Shown: piece after piece, positions 37,033-48,000 of the stretch
Layout of the letters: every line of letters starts with the position of its first letter
Position numbering within the stretch: position 1 is the stretch's first letter
Assembly (NCBI RefSeq): GCF_041381155.1
Contig: NC_091141.1
Span: forward strand, 28,021,828-28,085,827
DNA: 64,000 nucleotides
Direction: 5' to 3'
Origin: Argopecten irradians
Lineage: Eukaryota > Mollusca > Bivalvia > Pectinida > Pectinidae
Made by a program: the position numbers and the translations under genes
Notes under the pieces: model-generated
What the model saw: only the letters and a program-made list of their open reading frames with translations
What the model was told of the DNA's origin: nothing
Database searches by the model: none

Positions 37033-38008
37033 CTAGGTCTGAATATTTGGGAATCCTAAGGAAGCCCAGCCATTATTCGGAACGCTACTGCTTGGCAAAG
37101 GCAAGGCCGGCTGACTGGATTGGTCTATTGATCCTGTTAGTGCATTTAATAGTAACATTTCCAGGTTATTTCTATCCATAGGAAGTTGTCCACTGTTATC
37201 CAGACTAACTCCCGGAGTAGAATCACTAATAATTCCTCTTCCGATCTGATCAGCAAGAGATGCACTTCCGGTGTTTAAATTTCCTTCGGGACAAACGTTA
37301 ATAACACATCCTTTACACCTCGCTCCGGATTTACTTGTGAAATATGTTTCCTGTCTACATGTCGCCGGGATCGGACCAAGGGAACATCGAGGCCTAGGAC
37401 ATTGTGATGAAGGAGAGCGGACAGGGACATCAATAAATTGTTTCGCGGGGTTGTTCCTTTTAGCCGGTTTTGCCATTCCGTCTGGCGGCAAGTCTGTTTG
37501 AGGGCGCGGTCTCCTACTTAGGTAACCACGACCTGTTATAAAAACAGTAAAAAATTATAATACTAATCTTTCGTTTACATGTTATTGTATTTTATTCCTA
37601 TTTTTCTTTTTCTAGATAGTTAAGTTGATACTATATAAAGTTTAGATTGCCGTTTGATGGTTAGGACGACATCTGTAGCTGTAATGTGAGATGCTATCAG
37701 TTTAGATAGTTACTATTCTAGAAGAAAATGACATAACAAAAATATTCGTCATGATAATTTAGCATTGTTTTATGTAAAAGAGCTAAGAAAAGACACCAAT
37801 AGTAGTGTATGACTTCAATCCTATGTTTCATTATCTATGTAGAGTTACCCTATTTTACATCAATATGATAGCAAATATTTATAACTCCACCAATGTTTTT
37901 CAATATAAAGATATTTGTTTCTGATAATGAATAATTAATTTATTTACCTTCCACTCGACAAGCCACCCCAAACATAAGTAACAACAAGCATAGAGACGCC
38001 GGATTCAT
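37033..38008 (-). CDS. Small secreted cysteine-containing protein (two exons)
   Basis: Exon 1 (38008-37948) encodes a 20-residue start, MNPASLCLLLLMFGVACRVE, a clear signal peptide, and ends GAAG|GTAAAT in phase 1. Exon 2 (37532-37033, acceptor TATAACAG|GTCGTG) completes Gly and continues to TAG after FPNIQT. The total is 186 residues. The mature part is basic at first (GRGYLSRRPRP) and then has a cluster of six cysteines spaced C-x4-C-x8-C-x13-C-x2-C-x4-C, starting CPRPRC and ending CKGCVINVC. It finishes in a Ser/Gly/Asn-rich, cysteine-free tail. The cysteine spacing recalls antistasin-like or other small disulfide modules, but I cannot assign a family. It probably acts extracellularly. Confidence 0.75.
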
Positions 38009-38794
38009 GTCCACTACACCTGGTGATCTACGTATACCAACTTTGGCCGTTGTCCGAGGTGGTATAGCAAACATCCTGACGATGTACGTAGTGTATATGT
38101 TGTTTGTCTATTGGTGCTGGACAATGGCGTCGATATGTCAGTGATCATACAGGATGATAGATTGATATCTAGTCACCGATTAAAGGTGTCAACATAATTA
38201 TATTAAGTATCACCTCTATGTGCGATGTACAGAAACAGTACGAATACCATTAAAAGGCCATCTGCGCGTTAAGACTGACAGGAATATATATAGCCATGTC
38301 CTCGTTAAATAATGTCACTTGTAACCGATCCCCAAATGATAAGCAATTGTATGGTACAAACGAGAACGCTTATGCTACTGATTCAGCTGACATCATTGAC
38401 AAACATTATTTGATTTCTATTTTCTTCCTTTATTTTATATCTTATTTCCTGTTCATTATAAAGTCTATCAATTTGTTTTCGAATAACTTTTTATCTGACT
38501 TGAAGTTGTGTTTGGTAATAGCATTATGTTTATCGGAATAGGATTATTTATAATTTGATTAAAAAAACTATATTGACAATTTTTTTTCTTATAAAAGATC
38601 AATTTTGTGCTAGATACAATAAAACGTACACTTAATAGCCATATTTCTGTGGCGATTTACAACATGTGTATATGTAAACAACGCGTCAATTACCTTTCAC
38701 ATATGGAACGTCTTAATTTGCAGTGTTGCTTATCGATACGGACACATATATCTTTAAAGCCATGTTTTTTTTAACTTGATATTATTATTTTTGA
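38009..38794. other. Intergenic DNA upstream of the secreted-protein gene
   Basis: It presumably holds the promoter of the minus-strand gene, but no specific site can be supported. An open frame at 38296-38541 (+) looks like chance. Confidence 0.3.
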
Positions 38795-38807
38795 GGGGGG
38801 GGGGGGG
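38795..38807 (+). repeat. Homopolymer run of 13 G
   Basis: Thirteen consecutive G residues in otherwise AT-rich DNA. It could form a G-rich structure or be length-polymorphic. Confidence 0.9.
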
Positions 38808-39479
38808 TAAAATAACATGAAAAAGACATAATACTAGTTAGAACACAAAATAACCCAAATACAAAGAAAAAATAGGGATGAAAAACATGACAGAGAAGAC
38901 CTGTTTTCATAATCTTTTATTGGATCACTAAAAGATGGACAATGCCAAATATTTTCTCATCCAAGACAGAGATAATTACCATTTTACAGGTGTCAGATTG
39001 TTATATTTCACGCAAGCTTCATGATATCTTTGCAAGTTCTCACCAATTGTATATTTTCGCGGCAACATTAACGTGACTTTGAGACAATAATGCAACAACG
39101 CCACCGAAATGGCGACGTCATCCTTGCTTCCATTGGTGATACGTCATTATTAGACACAAAGTAGTACGAGAAAAAGACTCATTGGGGTGAAACAGGAGAG
39201 CCCAACCCTCGGGTAAAGCCTTGTGTTTGACAACCTCCTGTCTCACTCCACAGGGGATAAAAGATTATGTTAATCGTACTTCCGAGAGGACGAGGGAATA
39301 GAGTATTTCACAATGATGTCGCCTAAACAATCTCTAATTTTGGCCAAAAATTTACATTAAAACCAATGAAAACGAGGAGAGATCATGAAATATTGTATTT
39401 TATGATAGAATATTGGTTGAAATTTTGACTCTGATGCGTGTTACTTTTAACATAATATCCTAATTGTCATAGTGACTTT
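38808..39479. other. Intergenic DNA, nothing recognised
   Basis: No gene, repeat pair or RNA recognised downstream of the FAMeT locus. Confidence 0.35.
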
Positions 39480-40682
39480 TCACGTCCCTGATGCTGCCAG
39501 TCCTGTCGTCAAGCCTATATACCGGACATCTACAGGGCTAGGGTCCCTCCACCGGATTAGAGAATGCCATTCATCATCGTCAGACTCATACCAGACCGTT
39601 ATAACACCCACCGCCCAAGTAACCGCGAAGGACCTGAATGAGTTACAGTCGGCCGGGGAGAATGGTGTTGTCACGTGATTGTATCGCTTCTTTCCTTGGC
39701 GAATGACAGGCAAGGTATTTCTATACCCACCAATCAGAACTTCGTACATTGCACATATGCCAGTGTTTCTTGACAGGAGCGCAACATGGATGCCACTACA
39801 TGGTTTGACACTCAACCTGATGCATGAACGGTGTCCTAAGTCATAACTGTAATCCTCCAGCTTATGGTAGCGGTAATATGAGCCTCTTTGTTGGATCGTT
39901 TCAAAGTGAATAAAACCGCTGTCTTCTGAAAATCAGCATTACAGATGTATCAATAACGAACAATTATGTGAGAAGTTGATAATCACTTAAGAAATAACAT
40001 AAAACATATAATTCGACAGTATCATGCGACAGAGGATTGTTAAGTATCACGAGGAACATTTGGAATAGCTAGTCGATATACAATGTAAATCACAAAAGTG
40101 TAAGGTACAACGTAATATCTTTATTGTCACCTCTAAATGTATTGGGCCTAATTTTTATCTGTTATATGAATGATTATTTATATTGTGGTCATTGTAATTG
40201 CTGTGATTTGCATAGAAGATTTTTGACTGTAAAATAATTTGCAACATGATATTTGGATTTTGACATTTCAGCATAATTAAGAAATTAACAAACGTTTCGT
40301 ACCTACCCAAAGCGTCGTCATTGTGAACGTAAAACTTCCACGTGCTCGACGTCCACCATCCACTAGCCACTTCAATATATCTGACAGGTCTGGGCTAATA
40401 GTCCTTCCACTTTTGCAACCAAAACAAATGCAACCACTTTCCAAATCGACATTTTCTGGCAAGAGAAATAACACCATCTTTCCAATGTATCTGGAAAGAT
40501 TTAAACTCTGAACAATCCAGCATTCCTCCATGACTATTAATCATAACAGTGCCTTCTTTATGTTTACGAACGACACTCACCGAGTTATGATATCCGCTTA
40601 TGATGACTTGGTATAGTCCATGTTTGTCCGTGGGACCGGACATCAACGCTAGATGTGCACCACTGCTGGCTCTGACCGAAAA
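39480..40682 (-). pseudogene. FAMeT-domain gene, two domains, broken by in-frame stops
   Basis: Two exons carry farnesoic acid O-methyltransferase-type domains (Pfam Methyltransf_FA). Such domains occur in secreted or membrane proteins of arthropods and molluscs and, despite the name, most have no shown enzyme activity. The first exon (40682-40307, acceptor TTTTTTTAG|TTTTCGG, donor TTGG|GTAGGT, phase 1) reads FSVRASSGAHLALMSG, YQVIISGYHNS and FKSFQIHWKDGVISL. After WKDY it meets TAG (40397-40395), then resumes in the same frame with PRPVRYIEVASGWW and TWKFYV. The second exon (39925-39480, acceptor GATTTTCAG|AAGAC) reads EDSGFIHFE, YEVLIGGYRNT and VRYIGLTTGLAASGT, then TGA where TWKF of domain 1 has its conserved Trp. 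Upstream exons and a start were not found. Read-through or a sequence error is possible but less likely. Confidence 0.8.
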
Positions 40683-41969
40683 CTAAAAAAACTGCCCTGT
40701 TGCCTACGGAGTAGCCGAAAGGTTGAAGACTCGCGTAACTATACCAGTCAACGTCAGGTCTCTGTTGCTTTGGGATATCAATGTTAATGCGCTTTGCTAC
40801 AAAGGGAAATATGTTACAAATAATGGTTTTAATACCATCTACTTATTAAGACTTCTTAAAGCTGATAATGCAAGTCAGAAAAATATACATTTGAGATTAA
40901 AAATTTAGTTTTCCGCTGTGTATCACCTACTAATACATAAGCAAACCCCTTACCTGTAAATATGTGCACGGCTTTGAAATTGAACTTTCCACACAAATGA
41001 ATAGAAATTCTAATAATAATCCATCCACATATATCCACGTATACTATCGTACCCGATGTATTCGACTGGCTACGTGCACGTGACCATCTGTCCCGAACAA
41101 GTGACGCTTCCATATATAAACTATCGAATGCACACACATGTTCATGTGCGTGTAATATCTAATATAGTGTTTTATTAGCTGGTATTTGAAATATTTTGTG
41201 ATCTAGCTGACAATATTACTTCAATGAAACTGTCAGGCGAGTGCAGTGTTTATTTTTAGTTTGATAATGTTATCTACTGTCACGCGGTTTATGACAGATT
41301 CCTATTCGGACATTTGTGATATTATTCATTTGTTTACACCTACTCGAACGAACTTAATATTCTAAGTTTAGAAGTAAAATACAAAGCTTCATTTTGAATA
41401 TAATGGCCGTTTCTTTATGGTGATATATTGGTTTAACGTGTTTACCTGTGTTTCTTTTAGCTAATCCTTCATATCACTTCTCAATGCCGGTAACGCTTGA
41501 GTCATTTAATTAGCGACTATTTAGACTAGGTGCTGTTTACATGTTTGTTCCTGTATGTTTTGTATGTTATCATTTTGTATTACATGTATATTCACTTTTT
41601 AGGCCTAGATTTGGAAGTGTAGAGTTGGATGTTTCTCCGCTCCGCACCCAACTGTAAAATTCATCTTTGGATTATCCTTTTTCACAGACAACATTAGAGC
41701 TATTTCCCCCAATAGACTAGCTATAGCGATGTAAAACTACTATTATAGATTTCGAGTCAGGTTACACGCTAATACGTCTGGAGAGATTATATAGAACAGT
41801 AGATCTAGAGCCGGTCAGGTGGTAGTTGTTAAACCTTGAAAAGCGAGCGTTCGATTGATTGCACGTGTGTGAAGAAGAATTGAGTTTTACGTGCCGTCAC
41901 GTTATCGTTTGTTGGCACGCGAAAAGATAGGAGTAGGAAGAGCAAAGTATATAGAGAAGGCATAGAGTG
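40683..41969. other. Intergenic DNA, possible missing 5' exons of the FAMeT gene
   Basis: A 93-codon minus-strand frame (41137-40856) contains a donor-like ACAG|GTAAGG, but its phase does not fit the next FAMeT exon and it has no domain similarity. Nothing else is recognised. Confidence 0.3.
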
Positions 41970-42020
41970 AGGAGTCGTCTGTTATACCTATATATATATT
42001 AATTTGGAAGACGACTCCTA
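41970..42020. repeat. Short hairpin with AGGAGTCGTCT arms
   Basis: AGGAGTCGTCT and AGACGACTCCT are perfectly inverted across about 28 bases that include a TATATATATATT run. Confidence 0.75.
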
Positions 42021-42626
42021 GATCCTAAAGAGTCCTATCATGGCATCGTCTATCAGTAACTAGCCCTACCTATCAAGAGCAGGGAGAAAGGAAGGAACCT
42101 AGCCTATCAATTTGGTATATAGATTCTATAATTTTGAAGCCCTTCTAATTTATCTTCATAAAACTATTTAAACTACATTGTATATACCTATCCTCTGGGC
42201 CGGCATTATTCACACCTACTCTTCATCGAAAGACCGCAGAGGGGTTTTTATCGTGCATGGCTGGCATCCTCACACGGGACATCATTCGACGGACTATGTG
42301 TTAGTAGTTAGTGGCTGTCGTGCGCATGCTCGTGAGTTATTTTTGGTGTCCCTACATTAAAACACATACCAAGACTCGTACGATAACTATTCACCTTGCC
42401 AATGTCTCTGCTCTCTGTAAAGCCATACCTTTCCTTCGAGACATAATACTGAACATTCCGACGATAAATAAATAGATAAATATTTCTAAGATAGTAGGCA
42501 ACAGAGTGGGAGTTTTAAACATGAGGAAAGGTATGGGGATTGTATATGGGGATGGTGGGAGGGAGTGGTTGTGGACGGATGATACTTGGATGTGTGGTGT
42601 GTGATGTGTTGGCTAGTTGTTTACTT
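42021..42626. other. Intergenic DNA, nothing recognised
   Basis: No exon or repeat pair seen. Confidence 0.35.
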
Positions 42627-42816
42627 CAGTTCTCACTCCTGGTGTTACTAGAGTGCCCCAGCCATGGGGACGAGTCTGGAAGAACTCCCGATGCCATTTG
42701 CTGTATTGTGAACAAAAATGAAGAGTGTATTGACAAGGTTGTTAATTCAGTTCTCACTCCTGATGTTACTGGAGTGCCCCAGCAATGGGGACAAGTCTGA
42801 AGGAACTCCCGACGCC
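42627..42816 (+). repeat. Pair of 69-bp direct repeats, 121 bp apart
   Basis: CAGTTCTCACTCCTGGTGTT to GAACTCCCGATGCC at 42627-42695 recurs at 42748-42816 with about 90% identity. It is moderately GC-rich. Confidence 0.8.
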
Positions 42817-42954
42817 CTGTGTTGTGATGTTTGAATTATCCCTATATATGTTTTGCGACGTGATGTCAGTATTGATATATGTTTGTGGAGAAAAAAGAAT
42901 AGACAGAAAGTAATGGGGCGGAATTTAGCGTTATATTCATTATACGAATGATAT

Positions 42955-43160
42955 GGATCATTCATTAGCTAAAATGTCCCTTACGAGGGAAGACGCCATA
43001 CAGTCAGCTTAATTTCCTACCGTATGTGTATGATTGATGTGATCTATTTGGTTGTTTTTGGTATGTTTTATAGTGCGATTAATATGGATCAGTCATTATC
43101 TCAATGATCCCTACGAACGAGAGACGAAGCCATAAAATCAACACTATCCTACCGTAGGTG
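42955..43160 (+). repeat. Diverged direct duplication of about 90 bp
   Basis: ATGGATCATTCATTAGCT to CCTACCGTATGTG is followed by ATGGATCAGTCATTATCT to CCTACCGTAGGTG at about 75% identity. Confidence 0.6.
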
Positions 43161-43329
43161 AATGCCTGTTGTGATGCTGGTGGTCATGAGTGGTGTGTTT
43201 GGAGGGAGGGGTGGTTGAGAGAGAAAGATAGAGTGAGAGGAGAGTGGTGGCAGAAGATATAATTTTTAGGAGTGAGTGAGAACATAGAAGATATAGGGAA
43301 AATAAAGAATAGAGTGTGGTGGCCATTCA

Positions 43330-43795
43330 GGTTCGACCTATTTCTAGGCATCCCATAGTAAGGAAATGGTGACGGTTTATTGAATGGAATACACTCTTAG
43401 GTAGTATGAAGATAGCTGAGAAGGGTTGGAAGAAGTATGATGACCATGAAGATCCCCCGCCCCGACCTATTTCTAGGCATCCCATAGTAAGGAAATGGTG
43501 ACGACTTGTTGAATGGAGTACTTATATAATTACTTAGTTCCAATTATGTGTTTGTTGTATATGGAAACTGAATAAAGTGTAGAGAAAAAAGGGGTATGTT
43601 GGCCAATCAGGTCCACCGCCCCGACCAATGTCTAGGCATTCCAAAGTAAGGAAATGGTGACGGTCTACTGAATTGGTTACATGCCATGTTCCTATTTGTG
43701 TGATTGTTGTATATTAGGGAAATGGTGACGGTCTACTGAATTGGTTACATGCCATGTTCCTATTTGTGTGATTGTTGTATATTAGGGATAATGCG
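43330..43795 (+). repeat. Tandem repeats on the 3' side of the LINE
   Basis: Three units of (G)ACC(T/A)AT-TCTAGGCAT, AGTAAGGAAATGGTGACG and (T)TGAAT(T/G)G occur near 43336, 43462 and 43621. A nearly perfect 74-bp duplication (GGAAATGGTGACGGTCTACT to GTTGTATATTAGGG) follows near 43650-43790. The array may be 3' UTR repeats of the minus-strand LINE or an unrelated satellite. Confidence 0.65.
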
Positions 43796-43797
43796 TG

Positions 43798-46780
43798 TTA
43801 TATCTTGTCATAAAAATATATTGTTCTAAGAAAGTTGAGTAAAAGTGTGTGGACTATGCTCTGTTTATCCAGTGAAGCTAGACAATGACTAATGGACCTT
43901 ATGGGAATATGATGTTTATTGACTTCCCTGAGAAGTTCTATTCTTGCCGAAAAATGTTTAGAACAAAAGAAAAAAGCATGATCAATAGTCTCTAAATTAC
44001 CACAAAATTCGCAATTGGGTGACATGTGTCTTACCATAATACTTATGTTTGATCTTAACTTAGTTTTGCCTAATCTAAGCCGAGTGATAATTTTATCATC
44101 GGTTTTGGAGTGTCCAAAAAGTCTAGGTTTCCTAACTGGTTTATCTAAAATCTGTCTTAAATTATTAGAACTGTCTTCCCAAATTTTGTCCCATTTCTGA
44201 TCTATAGTTACATTGATAAGAGAATAGGCTTCAGCTTTGGTAAGTCTGACATCGATATCAGCTACGTTATGTCCAGGGGCTTCCCTAGCTAACCTATCAA
44301 CGGCTTCCAGGGCTCGAATTTTACATTTTTTTTGTCACTTGCTAAAAATAGCAAGTGCCCTAAATTTTTACTCGCTGAAATATATTTTTACTTATAATTA
44401 ATATCCGTATTAACTGGGTCCCCATATTTTCCATTAAAACAATTTTTCACAATCATTATGCTATTTTTACAGTTGTCCCTAATAAAAACCACTTGCAAAA
44501 ATAAGCAAGTGCATATTGTTTCCACTTGCTATTCTGGTATATCTACTTGCAAAAAGCAAGTAAAACAGCCTGAAATTCGATCCCTGGCCTCGTTACCTGA
44601 AATATCTACATGAGATGGTACAGTGTACGTAAACAATTTCTACTGTTCTACCTTAAGCTTGATCTGATATGAGTTATGGGCCGAAAGACTATCTGATAGA
44701 ATGACTACTTTTTCTGGTTTGGTCTGATCTAATAAACGTAATGCTAAGCCTATAGCTATAAGTTCACTGGAGTACACAGAGCAGTTGTCCAAGATCATAA
44801 CCGATATGTTTGTGTTGTCGTCAGAGGGAAAAACACCTAGACCTACTCTTACCTGTTGTTGGGTTTTTGGAACTGTCAGTATAGTATTTTATGCTATCAC
44901 TATATTTATCCTCTATAGTTGCCATTGATATTACCTTAGCGTCTATTGGATTTTGCTTTTTAGTGGTAGTATAAAGTAGCGCATAGTTAATTACTGGTTT
45001 AGGTAATAGCCAAGGTGCGATGGGACTCTGGAACTGTTGATCTATATTGATGTGATCTAGCTTTAGTTCTGATAAAAGTCTATTGACCTGATGATTTAAT
45101 CTATCTCTATAAACAGTTCCCTTAGCATTAGGAACTTGTTTAGTGGGAGGGAAAGTTGTACCTAACGTTTCTGTCCTAGCCCAATACTTAAGAATGAGTT
45201 TTCCCCTCCTGAGATTTAGTGGCAATTCGCCGGATTCAGCTAATACACTAACTAACGGAGTGTTTTTGATGGCTCCTAGTGCTATTCTAAGTGCCCTACG
45301 TTATCTGAGGCCGAATGATATACTTGACAACCATGATCTATTTGGGATCTGATCAGGGCTCTGTAAATATTCAAAAGTGTGATTTTATTAGAGCCTAGAT
45401 TGCTGCCAGAAACATATAAAAGTGTGTTAAGGGCCCTTTTACATCTTTCCTTAATGTATTGTTTATGTGGTCTCCATGATAGTTTTGGATCTAAAATAAT
45501 TCCTAAATATTTCACTTTGCTAACGTACGCAATGCTCTTGTCGCCTAGGTATAGATTTGGTTTTCTAATTTTCCCAGAAAAGGGCATAGCTACTGTTTTA
45601 TCTTTAGAGATTTTAAAACCCCATTTATCAGCCCAGTCCTAAATTAAATTTAAAGTTCTTTGAATGACTCTACCATTATGACATACATTGCATGATGTTA
45701 TATTGGTGTTCCAAATACTGGTATCATCTACGAACTGGGCTATGCTAGCTATCTGTTTTTTTGGAGTGGTCTTCTAGATGTTGATGTAACTTCTTTATAA
45801 AGATGTTAAATAAGTTAGGGGAGATGACGCTACCCTGAGGGACCCCGTTATCTAGCTGTTTCTCCTTTGAATGGGAGTTATTTACTATAACCTGAATTTT
45901 CCTATTTGTTAAGAAATGGGTGAGGAATCTTAGGATGTTACCAGATATACTTATTTCTTTAAGTGATAATTAAAGTCCTTCATGCCAGACTAAATCATAA
46001 GCTTTCTCTAGGTCTAGAAATACCGCTATAGCATAATGGTTTTTACTAAGCGAGTTTTTAACCTCTGACGTGAGCCTAACGAGCGAGTGTAGTGTAAACC
46101 TATTATTTCTAATCCCGCTTTAGTTAGTGTTAATTATGTTGTGTTTCTCTAGGTAGGGTTTTAATCTGTTGTTTACCATGGTTTCTAGTGTTTTACATAG
46201 ATGGGAGGTTAAGGCTATGGGTCTATAGGAGGCTGATTCTTCCTTATCCTTACCTAACTTATGTATTGGAATAACGATAGCACTGTTCCAGGATTGTGGG
46301 TAGGTACCCGATTTTAGAATGGTGTTGAACAGATCTAATACAAATTCATTAACGTTATCCGTACAATGTTTCAGGATGGTATATGATAGATTATCAATGC
46401 CAAGAGATGTACTTTTCTTAGAATTGAGAGCCTTGAGATATTCCTGCATTGAGGAGGGGTGATTTAGAGTGGTATCGTTATTTCCAAAATCCCTAATCCC
46501 TAAGTTCCACTCAAATGCTATCTATGGTTCTGCCCTTATTGTCCAGAAATTCCTCTGTACAGTTATCAAAACTACTTGCTTTTTGAAATTGATTGACCAA
46601 AATGTTAGCCTTTTCTACACTAATCTTGCCCTCTGTGTTTTTACCTAAAATGGGCATTTCTCTAGGGGGTGCCTTGAATAGCCTTAATCTTATTCCATCC
46701 GGTTTTTGTGTCTGTCTAATCGTTAAGTGAGTCACAAAAATTAAGCCAATGATCTTGCCTGCTCTGTCTAACGATTGTAT
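43798..46780 (-). mobile_element. Decayed I/Nimb-like LINE: RT, RNase H, CCHC finger
   Basis: This is a non-LTR retrotransposon ORF2 relic. Read on the minus strand it shows, in order: linker region (46735-46511), RT start (46449-46120, KKSTSLGIDNLSYTILKH, SYRPIALTSHLCKTLE), RT motif A FLDLEKAYDLVWHEG (about 46035-45981), GVPQGSVISP (about 45850-45808), the catalytic FVDD (about 45750-45712) and VKYLGIILDPKLSW (45587-45282). An RNase H domain follows with all key acidic residues visible (YYTDSS, SSELIAI, ILSDSLSA and the GNE motif), then a CCHC finger CEFCGNLETIDHAFFFC (43798-44037). An RNase H after RT points to the I/Nimb/R1-type clades. The endonuclease is missing (5' truncation near 46780), and frameshifts and stops break the RT. 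A MITE interrupts RNase H. Confidence 0.88.
44308..44586. mobile_element. hAT-like MITE inside the LINE
   Basis: The termini CAGGGCTCGAATTT and AAATTCGATCCCTG are inverted. Subterminal CACTTGC/GCAAGTG words recur five or six times in both orientations. It interrupts the LINE reading frame inside the RNase H motif: GNE-A lies on one side and A-VDRLAREA on the other, so the missing bases can be counted. On the minus strand GAGGC precedes it and GAAGC follows, a slightly diverged 5-bp target duplication. Confidence 0.8.
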
Positions 46781-47519
46781 TGCACGTGTGTGTGGTTCAC
46801 GCGCTTCATATAGGGGTCGGTACCCGGTGTTGTAGAGTTAAAACAAAATGTCCGTTCGTAGAAACGCAAGGGGTTGTCTCAGAAACGAATTTTGAAAAAA
46901 AAAACACCGAAAAAAAATCTTTACCGAAAAAAAATCTTTATTACTTTTTTTTAAAATTTCAAATGTATCATTTTAACTTGCATTATCAGCTCAAGTTTCA
47001 ATTTTAGTTTCACATCTCTTCGTCCTGACAGGGGTTAAGAGAACATAGTAATACTATTCGCGGGTATAAATATTACTGGTAAATTCATATCTTGAAATAT
47101 TTGTTATTCGAAATATAATTGGCATAAAGCCCGAATGACTTTTTGTGTTTTTTTTCCATTTTTTTTTCTCAACATCAAACCATTATTTATTGATATTTAG
47201 TAATGACATTCGTCTAAGTTCGTTATTCGACATTCGAAAGGTGACCAGTGACGTTGCCAAGGTTACCTAATGTTATAATTGCTGTAAGATGTAATCGATT
47301 AAATGCATTCCGAGATTAGAGAAAAACCCAATACTATTAATAACAAGAGGTCCATGGACTTCAACGTCGTCTGCTTATCAGCACAATACAATACTGTTAA
47401 AGAATACATTAGTCGCAAACAATTAAGATAATACAATGAAATCTTTACTATAAGAATTAAGTTTCTAATATATTTGATGAATTTGACCTTGAATTAAGGT
47501 CGATACTATTCATTAAACA
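46781..47519. other. Intergenic DNA with A-rich tracts
   Basis: Near 46893-46945 two copies of ACCGAAAAAAAATCTTTA occur within A-rich DNA. Nothing else is recognised. Confidence 0.4.
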
Positions 47520-48000
47520 ATATTGTTAGACCTTCATCAGAGTATGCTATAATCCCAATATAAAGTCTCTAGGACACTCTTGGTTATTCACAAGAAGTAA
47601 TTTACAGATTTTAGCATATTTGACTCCCGCGACCTGGAATGAACGTGAACGTCATCCATTTGAACACACTCGGTAGTTCTTCTTGCCAGCGTGCTACAGG
47701 CCCAACATAAGGTTTTGATGCTTTCTAGTTATTTACAAGAAGTAATTTACAGATGTTAGCCTATTTGACACTTGTATGATTAAATCAAAGTCATTTATTT
47801 GAACACACTTGGTAGCCGTTCATACCAGAATACTACAGGCCCAATATCATGTCTCTAGGATTCTTGGTAATTGAAGGTCAATGTCATTGATTTGAATAAA
47901 CCTAGTTATCCTTCATCCCAACATGTCACTTGTCAAATAGCAGTACCTTGGGTCTTTCGGTTATTGAGAAGAAGTCGGTTGAATGAAACGTTTACGCACG
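47520..48000 (+). repeat. Degenerate tandem repeat, unit about 140-170 bp
   Basis: Three or four diverged units contain, in order, CATTTGAACACACTTGGTAG-like, (C/G)TTC(A/T)T-CCAG, TACAGGCCCAATAT, GTCTCTAGGA and TTGGTTATTC-CAAGAAGT words. No protein is encoded. Confidence 0.7.

Noticed and set aside
40856..41137. Possible upstream exon of the FAMeT gene with donor ACAG|GTAAGG
   Set aside because: The phase does not match the next exon and there is no similarity to a FAMeT domain start.
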